This document shows positions 42,099-50,147 of a stretch of 64,000 bases of DNA, one piece after another. Each line of letters begins with the position of its first letter. The stretch's first letter is position 1. The DNA lies in assembly GCF_001485575.1 (NCBI RefSeq), contig NZ_BCNB01000006.1, positions 1,364,001 to 1,428,000 of the forward strand, in the 5' to 3' direction. A program made the translations under genes and the position numbers. The notes below the pieces were generated by a model. The model was not told the DNA's origin, did not search any database, and was given only the letters and a program-made list of their open reading frames with translations. This DNA is from Haloarcula sp. CBA1127. GTDB lineage: Archaea; Halobacteriota; Halobacteria; Halobacteriales; Haloarculaceae.

Positions 42099-42790
42099 TG
42101 CACGACCCCGAGAACCGACTGACTGACGCCTACGAACCCGAGGTCGGCAACCTGCCGAACGAGGACGGCGGCCGCGACGAGGAGAACGTCGTCAAGACCG
42201 GGACGACCACCGTCGGCCTCTCGACGGAGAACGGCGTTGTCATCGCGACGGACCGGCGCGCCTCTCTCGGTGGCCGCTTCGTCTCGAACAAGCAGGTCCA
42301 GAAGGTCGAGCAGATCCACCCGACGGCCGCGATGACGCTGGTCGGCAGCGTCGGCGGGGCACAGTCGTTCATCCGCTCGCTTCGCGCCGAGGCCGACCTC
42401 TACGAGGTCCGCCGCGACGAACCGCTCTCGATTCACGCGCTGGCGACGCTTGCGGGCAACTTCGCCCGCGGCGGCCCGTACTTCGCTATCAACCCCATCG
42501 TCGGCGGCGTCGACGAAGAGGGGAGCCACGTCTACAGCGTCGACCCAGCCGGTGGTGTGCTTGAAGACGACTACACCGTCACTGGCTCCGGGACGATGGT
42601 CGCAACGGGGACCATCGAAGGGCAGTACGACCACGGGATGAGCCTCTCCGAGGCCCGTGACCTGGCGATCCGCGCGGTCAACGCCGCGGCCGAGCGTGAC
42701 ACCGGGTCCGGTAACGGCGTCGTGCTCGCTGAAATCACCGACGAGGGCGTCGAAATCGACGCTTTCGACGACTACGAGTCGGCCGAGTAA
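42098..42790 (+). CDS. psmB: 20S proteasome beta subunit
   Basis: 230 residues; the N-terminal 35 form an acidic propeptide, and self-cleavage after Gly35 in VKTGTTTVG exposes the catalytic Thr36. The GTTTVGLSTENGVVIATDRR block and LVGSVGGAQSF are typical. Catalytic Lys is expected in FVSNKQVQKV. Assembles with PsmA in the alpha7-beta7-beta7-alpha7 20S particle. Overlaps psmA by one base. Normal length. Confidence 0.98.
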   Translation: MHDPENRLTDAYEPEVGNLPNEDGGRDEENVVKTGTTTVGLSTENGVVIATDRRASLGGRFVSNKQVQKVEQIHPTAAMTLVGSVGGAQSFIRSLRAEADLYEVRRDEPLSIHALATLAGNFARGGPYFAINPIVGGVDEEGSHVYSVDPAGGVLEDDYTVTGSGTMVATGTIEGQYDHGMSLSEARDLAIRAVNAAAERDTGSGNGVVLAEITDEGVEIDAFDDYESAE

Positions 42791-42847
42791 CCCGGCTGTC
42801 TCGATTTTCGGTTTCTTTGCGGTCGGTTGTCAGCGGCCAGTGGCTAC

Positions 42848-43243
42848 TCACTCCCGGGGAACGACCCGCATCGGGTAGTCAGACTGCCGCATGATATCTT
42901 GGGCGACGCTACCGAAGATGAGCCGGTCGGTCTGGCTTCGCTTGCGGACGCCGATGACGAGTTCGTCGGCATCGACGTCTGCGGCGATGTCGAAAATGTC
43001 CTCAGCCGGACTGTTGCCCCGGATGATCTGGTAGGTCTCGACGGACACCTGGTCGCCTAGGCGGTCCGAGACCACCTTTAGTGCGGCCTTCCCGTCGGCG
43101 ACCGCGTCCGGTGGCGTTCTGTCTCCACCCGGCTGTGAGTTGACCGCGTACACACTGTCTTCCGGGTCGAGGACGCCTTCGAGGTACGAACACAGTGTCT
43201 GGCTGACTGTCTCGGAGTTCGTCGCGAGCACGAAGGTCTGCAT
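42848..43243 (-). CDS. universal stress protein (UspA family)
   Basis: 131 residues. Begins MQTFVLATNSETVSQTLCSY, with the ATP-binding tail AADVDADELVIGVRKRSQTD and ending FGSVAQDIMRQSDYPMRVVP. The standard GxGx9-G(S/T) ATP motif is replaced by G-V-R-K-R-S-Q-T-D...G-S-V, so it is a typical haloarchaeal single-domain Usp of the IMP/ATP-less or degenerate kind. Convergent with psmB. Its promoter lies in the 80 bases before the symporter accessory gene. Confidence 0.88.
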   Translation of the reverse strand: MQTFVLATNSETVSQTLCSYLEGVLDPEDSVYAVNSQPGGDRTPPDAVADGKAALKVVSDRLGDQVSVETYQIIRGNSPAEDIFDIAADVDADELVIGVRKRSQTDRLIFGSVAQDIMRQSDYPMRVVPRE

Positions 43244-43325
43244 ATGCGACGTTCCACACCCATCATGATAAGTATGTGTCTTGTTACCACAGCCCTATTT
43301 ATATTCAGACTCTCACGGCAGTCGG

Positions 43326-43454
43326 CTACTCGGTCAAGACCAGCCAGCCGACAGCGAGGAAGACGGCGAGCACGAGCAGAATCGACCCCCAAGCTAGCGC
43401 TGCGAAGGCCGTCGACCCGAGCGCGGCCAGAGGGACGATGGCTGACGGCGTCAT
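43326..43454 (-). CDS. 42-residue one-helix membrane protein, putative symporter accessory subunit
   Basis: Translates as MTPSAIVPLAALGSTAFAAL, then AWGSILLVLAVFLAVGWLVL, ending TE and a TAG stop: one long hydrophobic helix and very short tails. Its ATG overlaps the TGA of the sodium:solute symporter (ATGA), so it is translationally coupled. Small accessory subunits of this kind are known next to symporters of the same superfamily. Codon third positions are G/C-rich like a real gene. Confidence 0.72.
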   Translation of the reverse strand: MTPSAIVPLAALGSTAFAALAWGSILLVLAVFLAVGWLVLTE

Positions 43455-44959
43455 TGCTCGGACCCCCCGTCAGCCACCGGATCGTCAAGCGCGCGGACCT
43501 CTCGGCCGAGGCTGTCGAGGTCGGCATCGGCTCCACCGAGAACGGTCGCCGCGACGGTGAGAGCGGCCGAAACGAGCGTTGCACCGGCGAAGGCAATGAG
43601 GAACGACGGCGCTGGCAGCATACTCCCGATGCCTGGTATGGCGCTGACGAGGCCACGGAGTGATGGGAAGTAGATGAACCCGACAAGTAGCCCCACGATG
43701 CCAGAGACTACTGCGCCCGGGCCGGTGAGCCGCTCAGTGTAGAGGCCGGCGAGGAAGGGCACGAAGACGCCAGCGGCAAGCAGGTCTGCCGTCAGGAACA
43801 ACTGGAGGACGCTGTACCCCTGCGCGCCGATGAACATCGCGGCGAGCGCAACAGCGACCGTCAGCCCGCGACCGCCGAGCCACAGGGTTCGCTGGTCGGG
43901 GTCATCGAGCAGTCGAGCGAGGTCAGCCGTGACGACGCTGGCGATAGCGTTGAACATGGTATCGGCCGAACTCATCACCAGCAGGACGGCGAGGACGACG
44001 ACGGCGAGGGTCACCCATGTCGGGAACGCCTCTGCCACCACGAGGAAGAAGGCGATGCTTGCGGACCCAGACTCAGTGAGTCCCAGCCCCGCGGCGGCGA
44101 TGCCGAACAGCCCCGACAGCAGGAGCATCGGGACGACCACGAGGGCGGCGATGCCCATCCCACGCCGCAAAGCGCCCTCGCCGTCGGCGGCGTACACCCG
44201 CTGCCAGACGCCTTGGTTCAGCATATTTGCTCCCAAGAGAGCGAACGCGACGTACAGCCCGAACTGCAGGCCGGGACCGAACGACGGGTCGAGCAGTGTC
44301 GGGTCGGCCGACACCACCGTCGCGTGGAATTCGCTCGTGCCTCCAAGCGAAAGGAGTGCGCCGCCGAAGCCGACGGCCAGAAGCGGGAGGATGACCAGCG
44401 TCTGGACGGTGTCGGTGACGATGCTGGCGAGCAGCCCACCGTAGGTCGTGTAGACGAGGACGAAGCCGCCGATGAGCAGCGAGGTCTGCCAGAGCGGCAC
44501 ATCTGCGACGAGCGCGAGCGCGCCGGCGATGCCGGTCATCTCCGCGGCGAGGAAGATGAACATATAGAACACTGAGACCAGCAGGACGAGCAGGTACATC
44601 CCGGAGCCAAAGCGAGCGTAGGCGAACTCCGTCAGCGAGTGCCCCGCAGGCATCACCTCGCGGATGCGAGCCCCGACCGGTATAAAGAGGACGAGCGGAA
44701 TCGCGCTGCCGATGGCGTAGCCCAGCACGGCGGGGAGTCCGCCGAACGCGGCCCCGGCCTCGGCGGGGCTCAGCAGAATCCAGACGCCCATCATCGACGC
44801 GATGACTGTCGCGGCGAGGGTCCCGCTGCCGGCCGAGTCGCGGGCCGAAATGTACGTTTCCACCGAGTCGATGCGACCGCGCGCGGCGAAGAGGCCAATG
44901 CCGGTGAACACGAGCACGGTCGCCGCGGTCAGGCCGAGGACCACAGCCGAGGAAGCCAT
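43451..44959 (-). CDS. sodium:solute symporter (SSS family), probable thiamine-precursor transporter
   Basis: 502 residues, about 13 membrane helices with LeuT-type fold. Key segments: TVIASMMGVWILLSPAEAGA (helix 2), PAGHSLTEFAYARFGSGMYL, LIGGFVLVYTTYGGLLASIV, and VMSSADTMFNAIASVVTADL (sodium site region). The gene order TenA_C-TenA_E-symporter suggests uptake of thiamine or a pyrimidine fragment, but the substrate is inferred from context only. Its ATG starts right after the TAG of the TenA_E gene. Followed by the 42-residue protein with a four-base overlap. Confidence 0.88.
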   Translation of the reverse strand: MASSAVVLGLTAATVLVFTGIGLFAARGRIDSVETYISARDSAGSGTLAATVIASMMGVWILLSPAEAGAAFGGLPAVLGYAIGSAIPLVLFIPVGARIREVMPAGHSLTEFAYARFGSGMYLLVLLVSVFYMFIFLAAEMTGIAGALALVADVPLWQTSLLIGGFVLVYTTYGGLLASIVTDTVQTLVILPLLAVGFGGALLSLGGTSEFHATVVSADPTLLDPSFGPGLQFGLYVAFALLGANMLNQGVWQRVYAADGEGALRRGMGIAALVVVPMLLLSGLFGIAAAGLGLTESGSASIAFFLVVAEAFPTWVTLAVVVLAVLLVMSSADTMFNAIASVVTADLARLLDDPDQRTLWLGGRGLTVAVALAAMFIGAQGYSVLQLFLTADLLAAGVFVPFLAGLYTERLTGPGAVVSGIVGLLVGFIYFPSLRGLVSAIPGIGSMLPAPSFLIAFAGATLVSAALTVAATVLGGADADLDSLGREVRALDDPVADGGSEQ

Positions 44960-45724
44960 CTACGGGCTCACCTCGCTATCGGCCGTCGCCGGGCTCCCTT
45001 CGTAGGCCGTCTCGAAGAACTGTCGTTCGAGTGTGACCGTGCGGTCAAACAACGACGCGACGCGGGCCTCCCGGCGGGGCGAAAGCGTCGGTCCGACGCC
45101 GTCAAGTTCGCCCCGGAGCCAGTCGACGAACGCGACGAAGGAGTCGACAGCGTGGAGGTCGACCCACTCGGCGAAGTAGAACGGCAGGCCCATCCCCGCG
45201 CTGGGAAGGCCATCACTGTCAGGGTCACCGTGGGTCGCGGCAGCCGCCGTCGCCCACGACTCGTATATCCACTCTGCCGGAACGAGGACGGCCAGCGTCT
45301 CGGCATACCCGCCTTCTCGGGCGGCGCGACCGAGCAAGTCGATAAACGCCGCCGTCGAATCCGTCGGCTCTGGGTTTTGCCAGCGCGAATCGGCGACACC
45401 CAGCGCGGCAAAGGAGCGCTCGAAGTAGTCGTCTTCCTCGTCGGTCACGGTATCGAGGAACTCCACGAACTGTCGTTTGGCGGCCATATCCGGCGCCTGG
45501 CCGACCGCGTGGCCGAACGTGCCGACGAGTTCGTCGACGAACGCGTAGTCCTGCACCAGATACTCGGCGAACGCGTCTTCGTCGAGCGTGCCGGCCCCGA
45601 GTTCCTCGACAAACCGGTGCTCGACGGCGGCGTCCCAGTCCGGCTGACTCTGCTCCCGGAGCCAGTCGGTGAACCGGGGCTCGTCGGTGTGCTCGGCGTA
45701 CGCTGAGTATGTTTTGGCCGTCAT
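44960..45724 (-). CDS. tenA: TenA_E-type thiaminase II-like protein
   Basis: 254 residues in the TenA/heme-oxygenase-like all-helical fold: FTDWLREQSQPDWDAAVEHR, EYLVQDYAFVDELVGTFGHA, VPAEWIYESWATAAAATHGD and a C-terminal YEGSPATADSEVSP. The position of the catalytic Cys of TenA_C (LYPC in the neighbour) reads LVPA here, so it belongs to the TenA_E type, which in plants and bacteria is linked to hydrolysis of amino- or formylaminopyrimidine breakdown products. Start ATG overlaps the TenA_C stop (ATGA). A longer ORF start is not needed. Confidence 0.86.
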   Translation of the reverse strand: MTAKTYSAYAEHTDEPRFTDWLREQSQPDWDAAVEHRFVEELGAGTLDEDAFAEYLVQDYAFVDELVGTFGHAVGQAPDMAAKRQFVEFLDTVTDEEDDYFERSFAALGVADSRWQNPEPTDSTAAFIDLLGRAAREGGYAETLAVLVPAEWIYESWATAAAATHGDPDSDGLPSAGMGLPFYFAEWVDLHAVDSFVAFVDWLRGELDGVGPTLSPRREARVASLFDRTVTLERQFFETAYEGSPATADSEVSP

Positions 45725-46380
45725 AGCTCCCACCCCTCCTGCGTGTAGGCCATCTCCCAGAACCGGTGTTCGAGCTTCGCGCTTGTGCGGAACGCGTCCT
45801 CCATGGCGTCGCGTTGGCCGGGATAGCGCTCGCCACAGCGGTCGACGTACGCCCGACACCAGCCCGTCGCCTCGCGGAAGTCGTCGCTGGTGTACATCTC
45901 GATGAACGGCGTGTACCGGTGCTCGCCGTCGGCCAGGTCAGCCATGTGTTCGGCCACGTCGAGATAGCCCTGCATACAGGGGTACAGCGCGGCGGCGATC
46001 TCCGCCTCGTGTCCCTCGTAGGCTGTCCGAACGAGGAAGTTCGTGTACGCCAGACACGTCGGGGCCTTCTCGGTCGACTCCAGCTCACGCTCCGAGATGT
46101 CGTAGTCCGACGCGAACTCCCGATGCAGGTCCATCTCGGTGCCGAGCACCTGGTGTGCGACCCCGAGCAGGTGCGTCATCGTCGACTCGTCGCCGGCCGT
46201 CGCCCCAGCGAGCGCGAACAACCGTGCGTAGTCTTGCAGGTATCGGTAGTCCTGTTTCACCCAGTGTTTGAACGCCGCCTCGTCGAGCGTCCCGTCGGCC
46301 AGTTCGCGAACGAACGGGTGGTCCTTCTGTGCGTCCCAGATGTCCTCACCGATGTCGAGCAGGTGGTCGCTGAATGCCAT
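45721..46380 (-). CDS. tenA: TenA_C-type thiaminase II (aminopyrimidine aminohydrolase)
   Basis: 219 residues. TenA fold with FKHWVKQDYRYLQDYARLFA, the active-site Cys in LYPCMQGYLDVAEHM at residue 135, the same number as in Bacillus TenA, and ending LEHRFWEMAYTQEGWEL. It hydrolyses aminomethylpyrimidine salvage products to HMP, feeding thiamine synthesis. Start at 46380 (MAFSDHLLD); an upstream in-frame ATG adds six residues and falls between promoter and start. First gene of the salvage operon, divergent from the second ThiR-like gene. TATA box at 46407. Confidence 0.9.
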   Translation of the reverse strand: MAFSDHLLDIGEDIWDAQKDHPFVRELADGTLDEAAFKHWVKQDYRYLQDYARLFALAGATAGDESTMTHLLGVAHQVLGTEMDLHREFASDYDISERELESTEKAPTCLAYTNFLVRTAYEGHEAEIAAALYPCMQGYLDVAEHMADLADGEHRYTPFIEMYTSDDFREATGWCRAYVDRCGERYPGQRDAMEDAFRTSAKLEHRFWEMAYTQEGWEL

Positions 46381-46390
46381 TGGTAGCCAA

Positions 46391-46396
46391 TACAAC
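46391..46396. promoter_or_regulatory. extra TACAAC half-site near tenA start
   Basis: A TACAAC copy 33 bases from the TACAAC-CAA-GTTGTA palindrome. It lies near the predicted transcription start of tenA. Listed as a possible regulator half-site. Confidence 0.3.
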
Positions 46397-46406
46397 AAAC
46401 TCCGAC

Positions 46407-46416
46407 GTATTATATC
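46407..46416 (-). promoter_or_regulatory. TATA box of the tenA operon
   Basis: Minus-strand GATATAATAC, about 31 bases upstream of the tenA ATG, giving a leaderless or nearly leaderless message. The palindrome 8-22 bases further upstream is in the place where a transcription regulator would act. Confidence 0.65.
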
Positions 46417-46423
46417 CTGCTAA

Positions 46424-46438
46424 TACAACCAAGTTGTA
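46424..46438. promoter_or_regulatory. TACAAC-CAA-GTTGTA palindrome, candidate ThiR operator
   Basis: Perfect 6-bp inverted repeat with 3-base spacer, between the tenA TATA box and the divergent ThiR-like gene. Regulator identity is inferred from position. The region between the two genes (46381-46583) holds no other coding sequence. Confidence 0.5.
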
Positions 46439-46583
46439 CCTGCCGGGGAGAACGATGCACACAGCCAACTGCGGGGCTTGGGTGGCTCGGGGCCGTTCTG
46501 GCTGCTTGCACCCACAGTGGCGTAGTCGACCGGCAGCGTTCGTAGTCCCAACTGCTAAACGAACTACGCACTCACTTCCGGTA

Positions 46584-47507
46584 ATGACACTGCAGTTACC
46601 GAGTGAGATTGTGGTCGAGCGATTTCTCCCGACGGCTCGGGCGATGCTCGCCACGAGGCTCGACGAGGAGGGCTGGACCCAGCAGGAGATCGCCGACCAG
46701 CTCGGCGTGACACAGGCCGCAGTGAGCAAATACGGCAGCGGCTCGGTCACCATCGAGGAGCGGTTCCGGGAGGACACCCGGATGCAACAGACCATCGAGC
46801 GCATCGCCGATGGGCTGGCCGCGGGCGAGATGGACGAGTTCGCGGTGCTGGGCGAACTGCTCGCTCTGGTGCGGGAGTTCGAGGACCGGGGGCCCATCTG
46901 TGCGGTCCACGAGGAGGAGATGCCGGCGCTACAGGGGATGGGCTGTGACCTCTGTGTTCGGGGGACAGACACCGCGGTACAGGCGGAACGGACCGTCCTG
47001 TCGTCGGTCCGGCGAGCCACGCGACTGCTGGCGAACAGCGATGTCGTCGTCGATGCCATCCCGAACGTGGGGATGAACGTCGGCATGGCGCTGCCGGACG
47101 CTGAAGACGCACTCGACGTGGCGGCGGTCCCCGGCCGGATTCACGACCTGCGAGGGCGGGTCAACGTCCCATCGAACCCCGAGTTCGGCGCGTCAGAACA
47201 CGTCGCGGGGACGATACTGGCCGCGATGGCGGTCGACCCCTCGTGTCGAGCGGCGCTCAATCTGACGACCGATGAAGCGTTCCTCGATGCCGCCCGGAGA
47301 CGGGGTATCGAGCCGCTGGAGTTCGACGCCGGCTACGAGGATCGGGACGAACGGCTCGAAGCCACTTTCCGCGAACGCGGCGATGTCCCCCGTGTTATCT
47401 ACCACGGCGGCGCGTTCGGCATCGAGCCGATAACCTACGTTTTCGGTGAGTCAGCGGTCGAAGCTGCTGAGCTCATGATCGAACTCCTCGACGCTGCTGA
47501 CACCTGA
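46584..47507 (+). CDS. thiR: ThiR-like regulator: HTH + ThiN domain (TenA-linked)
   Basis: 307 residues from ATG 46584 (MTLQLPSEIVVERFLPTARA); the upstream part of the open frame crosses promoter DNA. N-terminal HTH is WTQQEIADQLGVTQAAVSKY, and the C-terminal ThiN domain carries IPNVGMNVGMALPDAEDAL, DVAAVPGRIHDLRGRVNVPS and GGAFGIEPITYVFG. Its place opposite the tenA operon makes it the best candidate for the thiamine-phosphate-responsive regulator of that operon and of itself. It is a paralog of the dcd-linked gene at 38473-39369. Confidence 0.88.
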   Translation: MTLQLPSEIVVERFLPTARAMLATRLDEEGWTQQEIADQLGVTQAAVSKYGSGSVTIEERFREDTRMQQTIERIADGLAAGEMDEFAVLGELLALVREFEDRGPICAVHEEEMPALQGMGCDLCVRGTDTAVQAERTVLSSVRRATRLLANSDVVVDAIPNVGMNVGMALPDAEDALDVAAVPGRIHDLRGRVNVPSNPEFGASEHVAGTILAAMAVDPSCRAALNLTTDEAFLDAARRRGIEPLEFDAGYEDRDERLEATFRERGDVPRVIYHGGAFGIEPITYVFGESAVEAAELMIELLDAADT

Positions 47508-47529
47508 GCTGTCTCGTTCGCCGAGCCCA

Positions 47530-48501
47530 TCAGAACCAGCCGGTTTCGGGGTCCACGGGGTTCTCGGGTTCCTCGCCGCGCAGTACCCGGATGACGTCTT
47601 CGGCCACCGTCTGTGTCAGTTCGACCCGGGACGCCTCGGAATACCACGCGACGTGGGGGCTACAGACGACGCTGTCGAGGTCGTGCAGCGGCGAATCGCC
47701 GGGCGGTTCCGTCTCGCGAACGTCCAGTCCGGCCCCGCCGAGATCACTGCTGACGAGTGCGTCGTACAGCGCCGTTTCGTCGACGAGCCCGCCCCTGGCC
47801 GTGTTCACGAGCAGCGCGTCGTCGCGCATCCGGTCGAGCGCGTCCGCGTCGATCATCCCACGCGTCTCGTCGGTCAGGGGGGCGTGCAGCGAGACGATGT
47901 CGGAATCGCTCAACAGCGTCTCGAAGGTGACCGACTCAACGCCGAGGTCTCCCATCCGGTACTCGGGCGCGTACGGGTCGTAGGCGATGACATCAACGTC
48001 GAACCCCCGGAGCTTCGCGGCGAACCGGCTGGCGAGCTTGCCGAAGGCGACGAGGCCGACGGTGCTGCCGGCGAGGCGACGGATCGGCTGTCCGACAGCC
48101 CACTCCCACTCGCCGCGCTTGACCGAGCGGTCGAACGTGGGTATCTTCCGCAGGCAAGCGAGCACGAGCGCGAACGTGTGGGTCGACACCTCCTCCACAG
48201 AGTACTCCGGGACGTTGACGACCGCCACGCCAGCCTCGGCTGCCGCCCGGATGTCGATGTTGTCCACGCCGATGCCGGCTCGGCCCACCACTTTGAGTGA
48301 GTCAGCGGCGTCGACGACCTCGGCCATGACCTGTGTGCCGGCATCGACGATCAGTGCGTCCGCACCATCCACTGCGTGTGCGACAGCCGCCGGCTCTTTC
48401 GCCGCTATCGTTTCGACGGTCGCGTCAACCCCATCAAGCACCGCCGCCCGTGTCTCTCCGTCGATCATCTTGGTGTCAGAGACGACGACTTTGTATGACA
48501 T
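47530..48501 (-). CDS. D-isomer-specific 2-hydroxyacid dehydrogenase family protein (CtBP-like)
   Basis: 323 residues. NAD(P)-binding GSTVGLVAFGKLASRFAAKL (Rossmann GxGxxG reads GLVAFG), catalytic Arg in LLVNTARGGLVDETALYDAL, Glu in RETEPPGDSPL, and His in CSPHVAWYSE. It resembles C-terminal binding protein/phosphoglycerate dehydrogenase-like enzymes without ACT domain. Substrate unknown. ATG at 48501 (MSYKVVVSDTKMIDGETRAA) is chosen over the ATG 21 bases upstream, whose extra residues do not resemble the family. Convergent with the ThiR-like gene; divergent from AtoE. Confidence 0.9.
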   Translation of the reverse strand: MSYKVVVSDTKMIDGETRAAVLDGVDATVETIAAKEPAAVAHAVDGADALIVDAGTQVMAEVVDAADSLKVVGRAGIGVDNIDIRAAAEAGVAVVNVPEYSVEEVSTHTFALVLACLRKIPTFDRSVKRGEWEWAVGQPIRRLAGSTVGLVAFGKLASRFAAKLRGFDVDVIAYDPYAPEYRMGDLGVESVTFETLLSDSDIVSLHAPLTDETRGMIDADALDRMRDDALLVNTARGGLVDETALYDALVSSDLGGAGLDVRETEPPGDSPLHDLDSVVCSPHVAWYSEASRVELTQTVAEDVIRVLRGEEPENPVDPETGWF

Positions 48502-48645
48502 ACGCTGGCTTGCTCCGGACACGAGATAAAATCATCTGTCAGGCGTGGTCCGGTCGTCGGAATCACGTCACAGGACTGTGGCCGCACAGCGGTGACTAGC
48601 GGAGAACTGACAGAATAGTAGCAAACTTTTATGACATATTCACGA

Positions 48646-48652
48646 GGAGGTG
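48646..48652 (+). promoter_or_regulatory. ribosome-binding site deciding the AtoE start
   Basis: GGAGGTG, 8 bases before the ATG at 48661. The ATG at 48631 in the same frame lies in a TTTTATGAC-like TATA stretch and has no ribosome site, so the downstream start is preferred. Confidence 0.55.
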
Positions 48653-48660
48653 GCAACAGC

Positions 48661-50064
48661 ATGTCAGCTAATAACACAGGCGAAACTGCCCTCGAACGTA
48701 TCGGCTATCGGCTCTCTGCGTGGGTGGAACGGTGGATGCCGAGCCCGTTCCTGTTCGCGCTCATTCTCAGCTACGTCGTGTTTCTGGCCGGTGTCGGCCT
48801 CACCGGGGCCGGTCCCGTGGAGATGGTCGGGTTCTGGTACGACGGCTTCTGGGCCTTCCTGACGTTCTCGATGCAAATGGTCCTCATCCTGATGACGGGC
48901 TTCGTCGTCGCGTACCACCCGCGTGTCAACGCCGGCATCCGGCGGCTAACAGAGATTCCCAGCACCGGAAAACAGGCGGTTGTCCTCGTCGGCCTGTTGA
49001 CGATGCTGCTTGGCTGGGTCCACTGGGGACTGAGCCTCATCCTCGGCGCGATTTTCGCCCGGGAGATGGGCAAGACCGCCCACGAGAACGGCATCGATGT
49101 CCACTATCCGGTCCTCTGCGTGGCGGGCTATCTCGGCCTCGGCCTCACCTGGCACTGGGGGCTGTCCGGGTCCGCGCCGCTCCTGCTTGCGACAGAGGGC
49201 AACGAGTTCATCCAGCAGGGCGTCATCGACGTCGTCGTCTCCGCCTCGGAGACCATCTTCCACCCCTACGGCCTCATTCTGACCGGCCTGTCGATAGCCT
49301 ACGCCCTCGTCGTCCTCTACGTCATCACACCGACTGGTGACCAGGCGCGGGGCATCACGCACTACATCCCCGAAGACGATTTGTTCGAGTCCGCGAGTGA
49401 CGGCGGCGTTGAGACGACTGCGACCACCAAGCAGGTCCCGGCCGAGCGTCTCAACCACAGCCGCGTTCTCGGCGGGATTATCGGCCTGACCGGCATCGTA
49501 CTCGTCGCCTCGCAGTTCGTCCAGTCCGGTATCGACGCGCTCGGGCTGAACATCGTCAACTTCGGCTTCCTGACGATTGGCATCTTCATCTACATGGACC
49601 CACAGACCTACCGAGAGAAGTTCGGCGAGGCGGCGACCGCCGCGTCTGGCATCGTGTTGCTCTTTCCGTTCTTCGCCGGCATTCAGGGGATGATGGCAAC
49701 CTCCGGGCTGGCGCAGTTGATGGCCAACGCGCTCATCTCGGCCTCGACGCCCCAGACGTTCCCGGTCATCGCCTGGCTCACCGGCGCGACGGTCAACATC
49801 TTCGCTCCCTCCGGCGGCGGCGAGTGGATCATCCTCGGGCCGCCGATTCTCGAAGCCGCGCAGAACCTCGGCGTCCCGGCCGGGCAGGCGACGATGGCCT
49901 ACGCCGTCGGTGACGCCCATACGAACCTCCTGAACCCCTTCTGGGCGCTGCCGCTGCTCGCCATCACCCGCATCAAAGCCCGGGAGATGTTCGGCTACGC
50001 CATCGCAATGTTGCTCGCGCTCACGCCGTTCCTGGCGGTCGTGCTGTTCGTTCTGCCGTACTGA
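48661..50064 (+). CDS. AtoE-type short-chain fatty acid transporter
   Basis: 467 residues, about 10-12 membrane helices. Family markers: RWMPSPFLFALILSYVVFLA at the start, GWVHWGLSLILGAIFAREMG, LTWHWGLSGSAPLLLATEGN, and FAPSGGGEWIILGPPILEAA with AQNLGVPAGQATMAYAVGDA near the end. AtoE family proteins import short-chain fatty acids such as acetoacetate. Start at 48661 is supported by a good ribosome-binding site. It is a single gene, between divergent 2-hydroxyacid dehydrogenase and the MFS gene downstream. Confidence 0.92.
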   Translation: MSANNTGETALERIGYRLSAWVERWMPSPFLFALILSYVVFLAGVGLTGAGPVEMVGFWYDGFWAFLTFSMQMVLILMTGFVVAYHPRVNAGIRRLTEIPSTGKQAVVLVGLLTMLLGWVHWGLSLILGAIFAREMGKTAHENGIDVHYPVLCVAGYLGLGLTWHWGLSGSAPLLLATEGNEFIQQGVIDVVVSASETIFHPYGLILTGLSIAYALVVLYVITPTGDQARGITHYIPEDDLFESASDGGVETTATTKQVPAERLNHSRVLGGIIGLTGIVLVASQFVQSGIDALGLNIVNFGFLTIGIFIYMDPQTYREKFGEAATAASGIVLLFPFFAGIQGMMATSGLAQLMANALISASTPQTFPVIAWLTGATVNIFAPSGGGEWIILGPPILEAAQNLGVPAGQATMAYAVGDAHTNLLNPFWALPLLAITRIKAREMFGYAIAMLLALTPFLAVVLFVLPY

Positions 50065-50147
50065 GCAGGGCTGTAATCCGGCGAGACAGCTACGGCTGAT
50101 TGCCCCTTCTTCGAGCGTTAAGTTGGTGGGGAAACTGCACTCCGACA

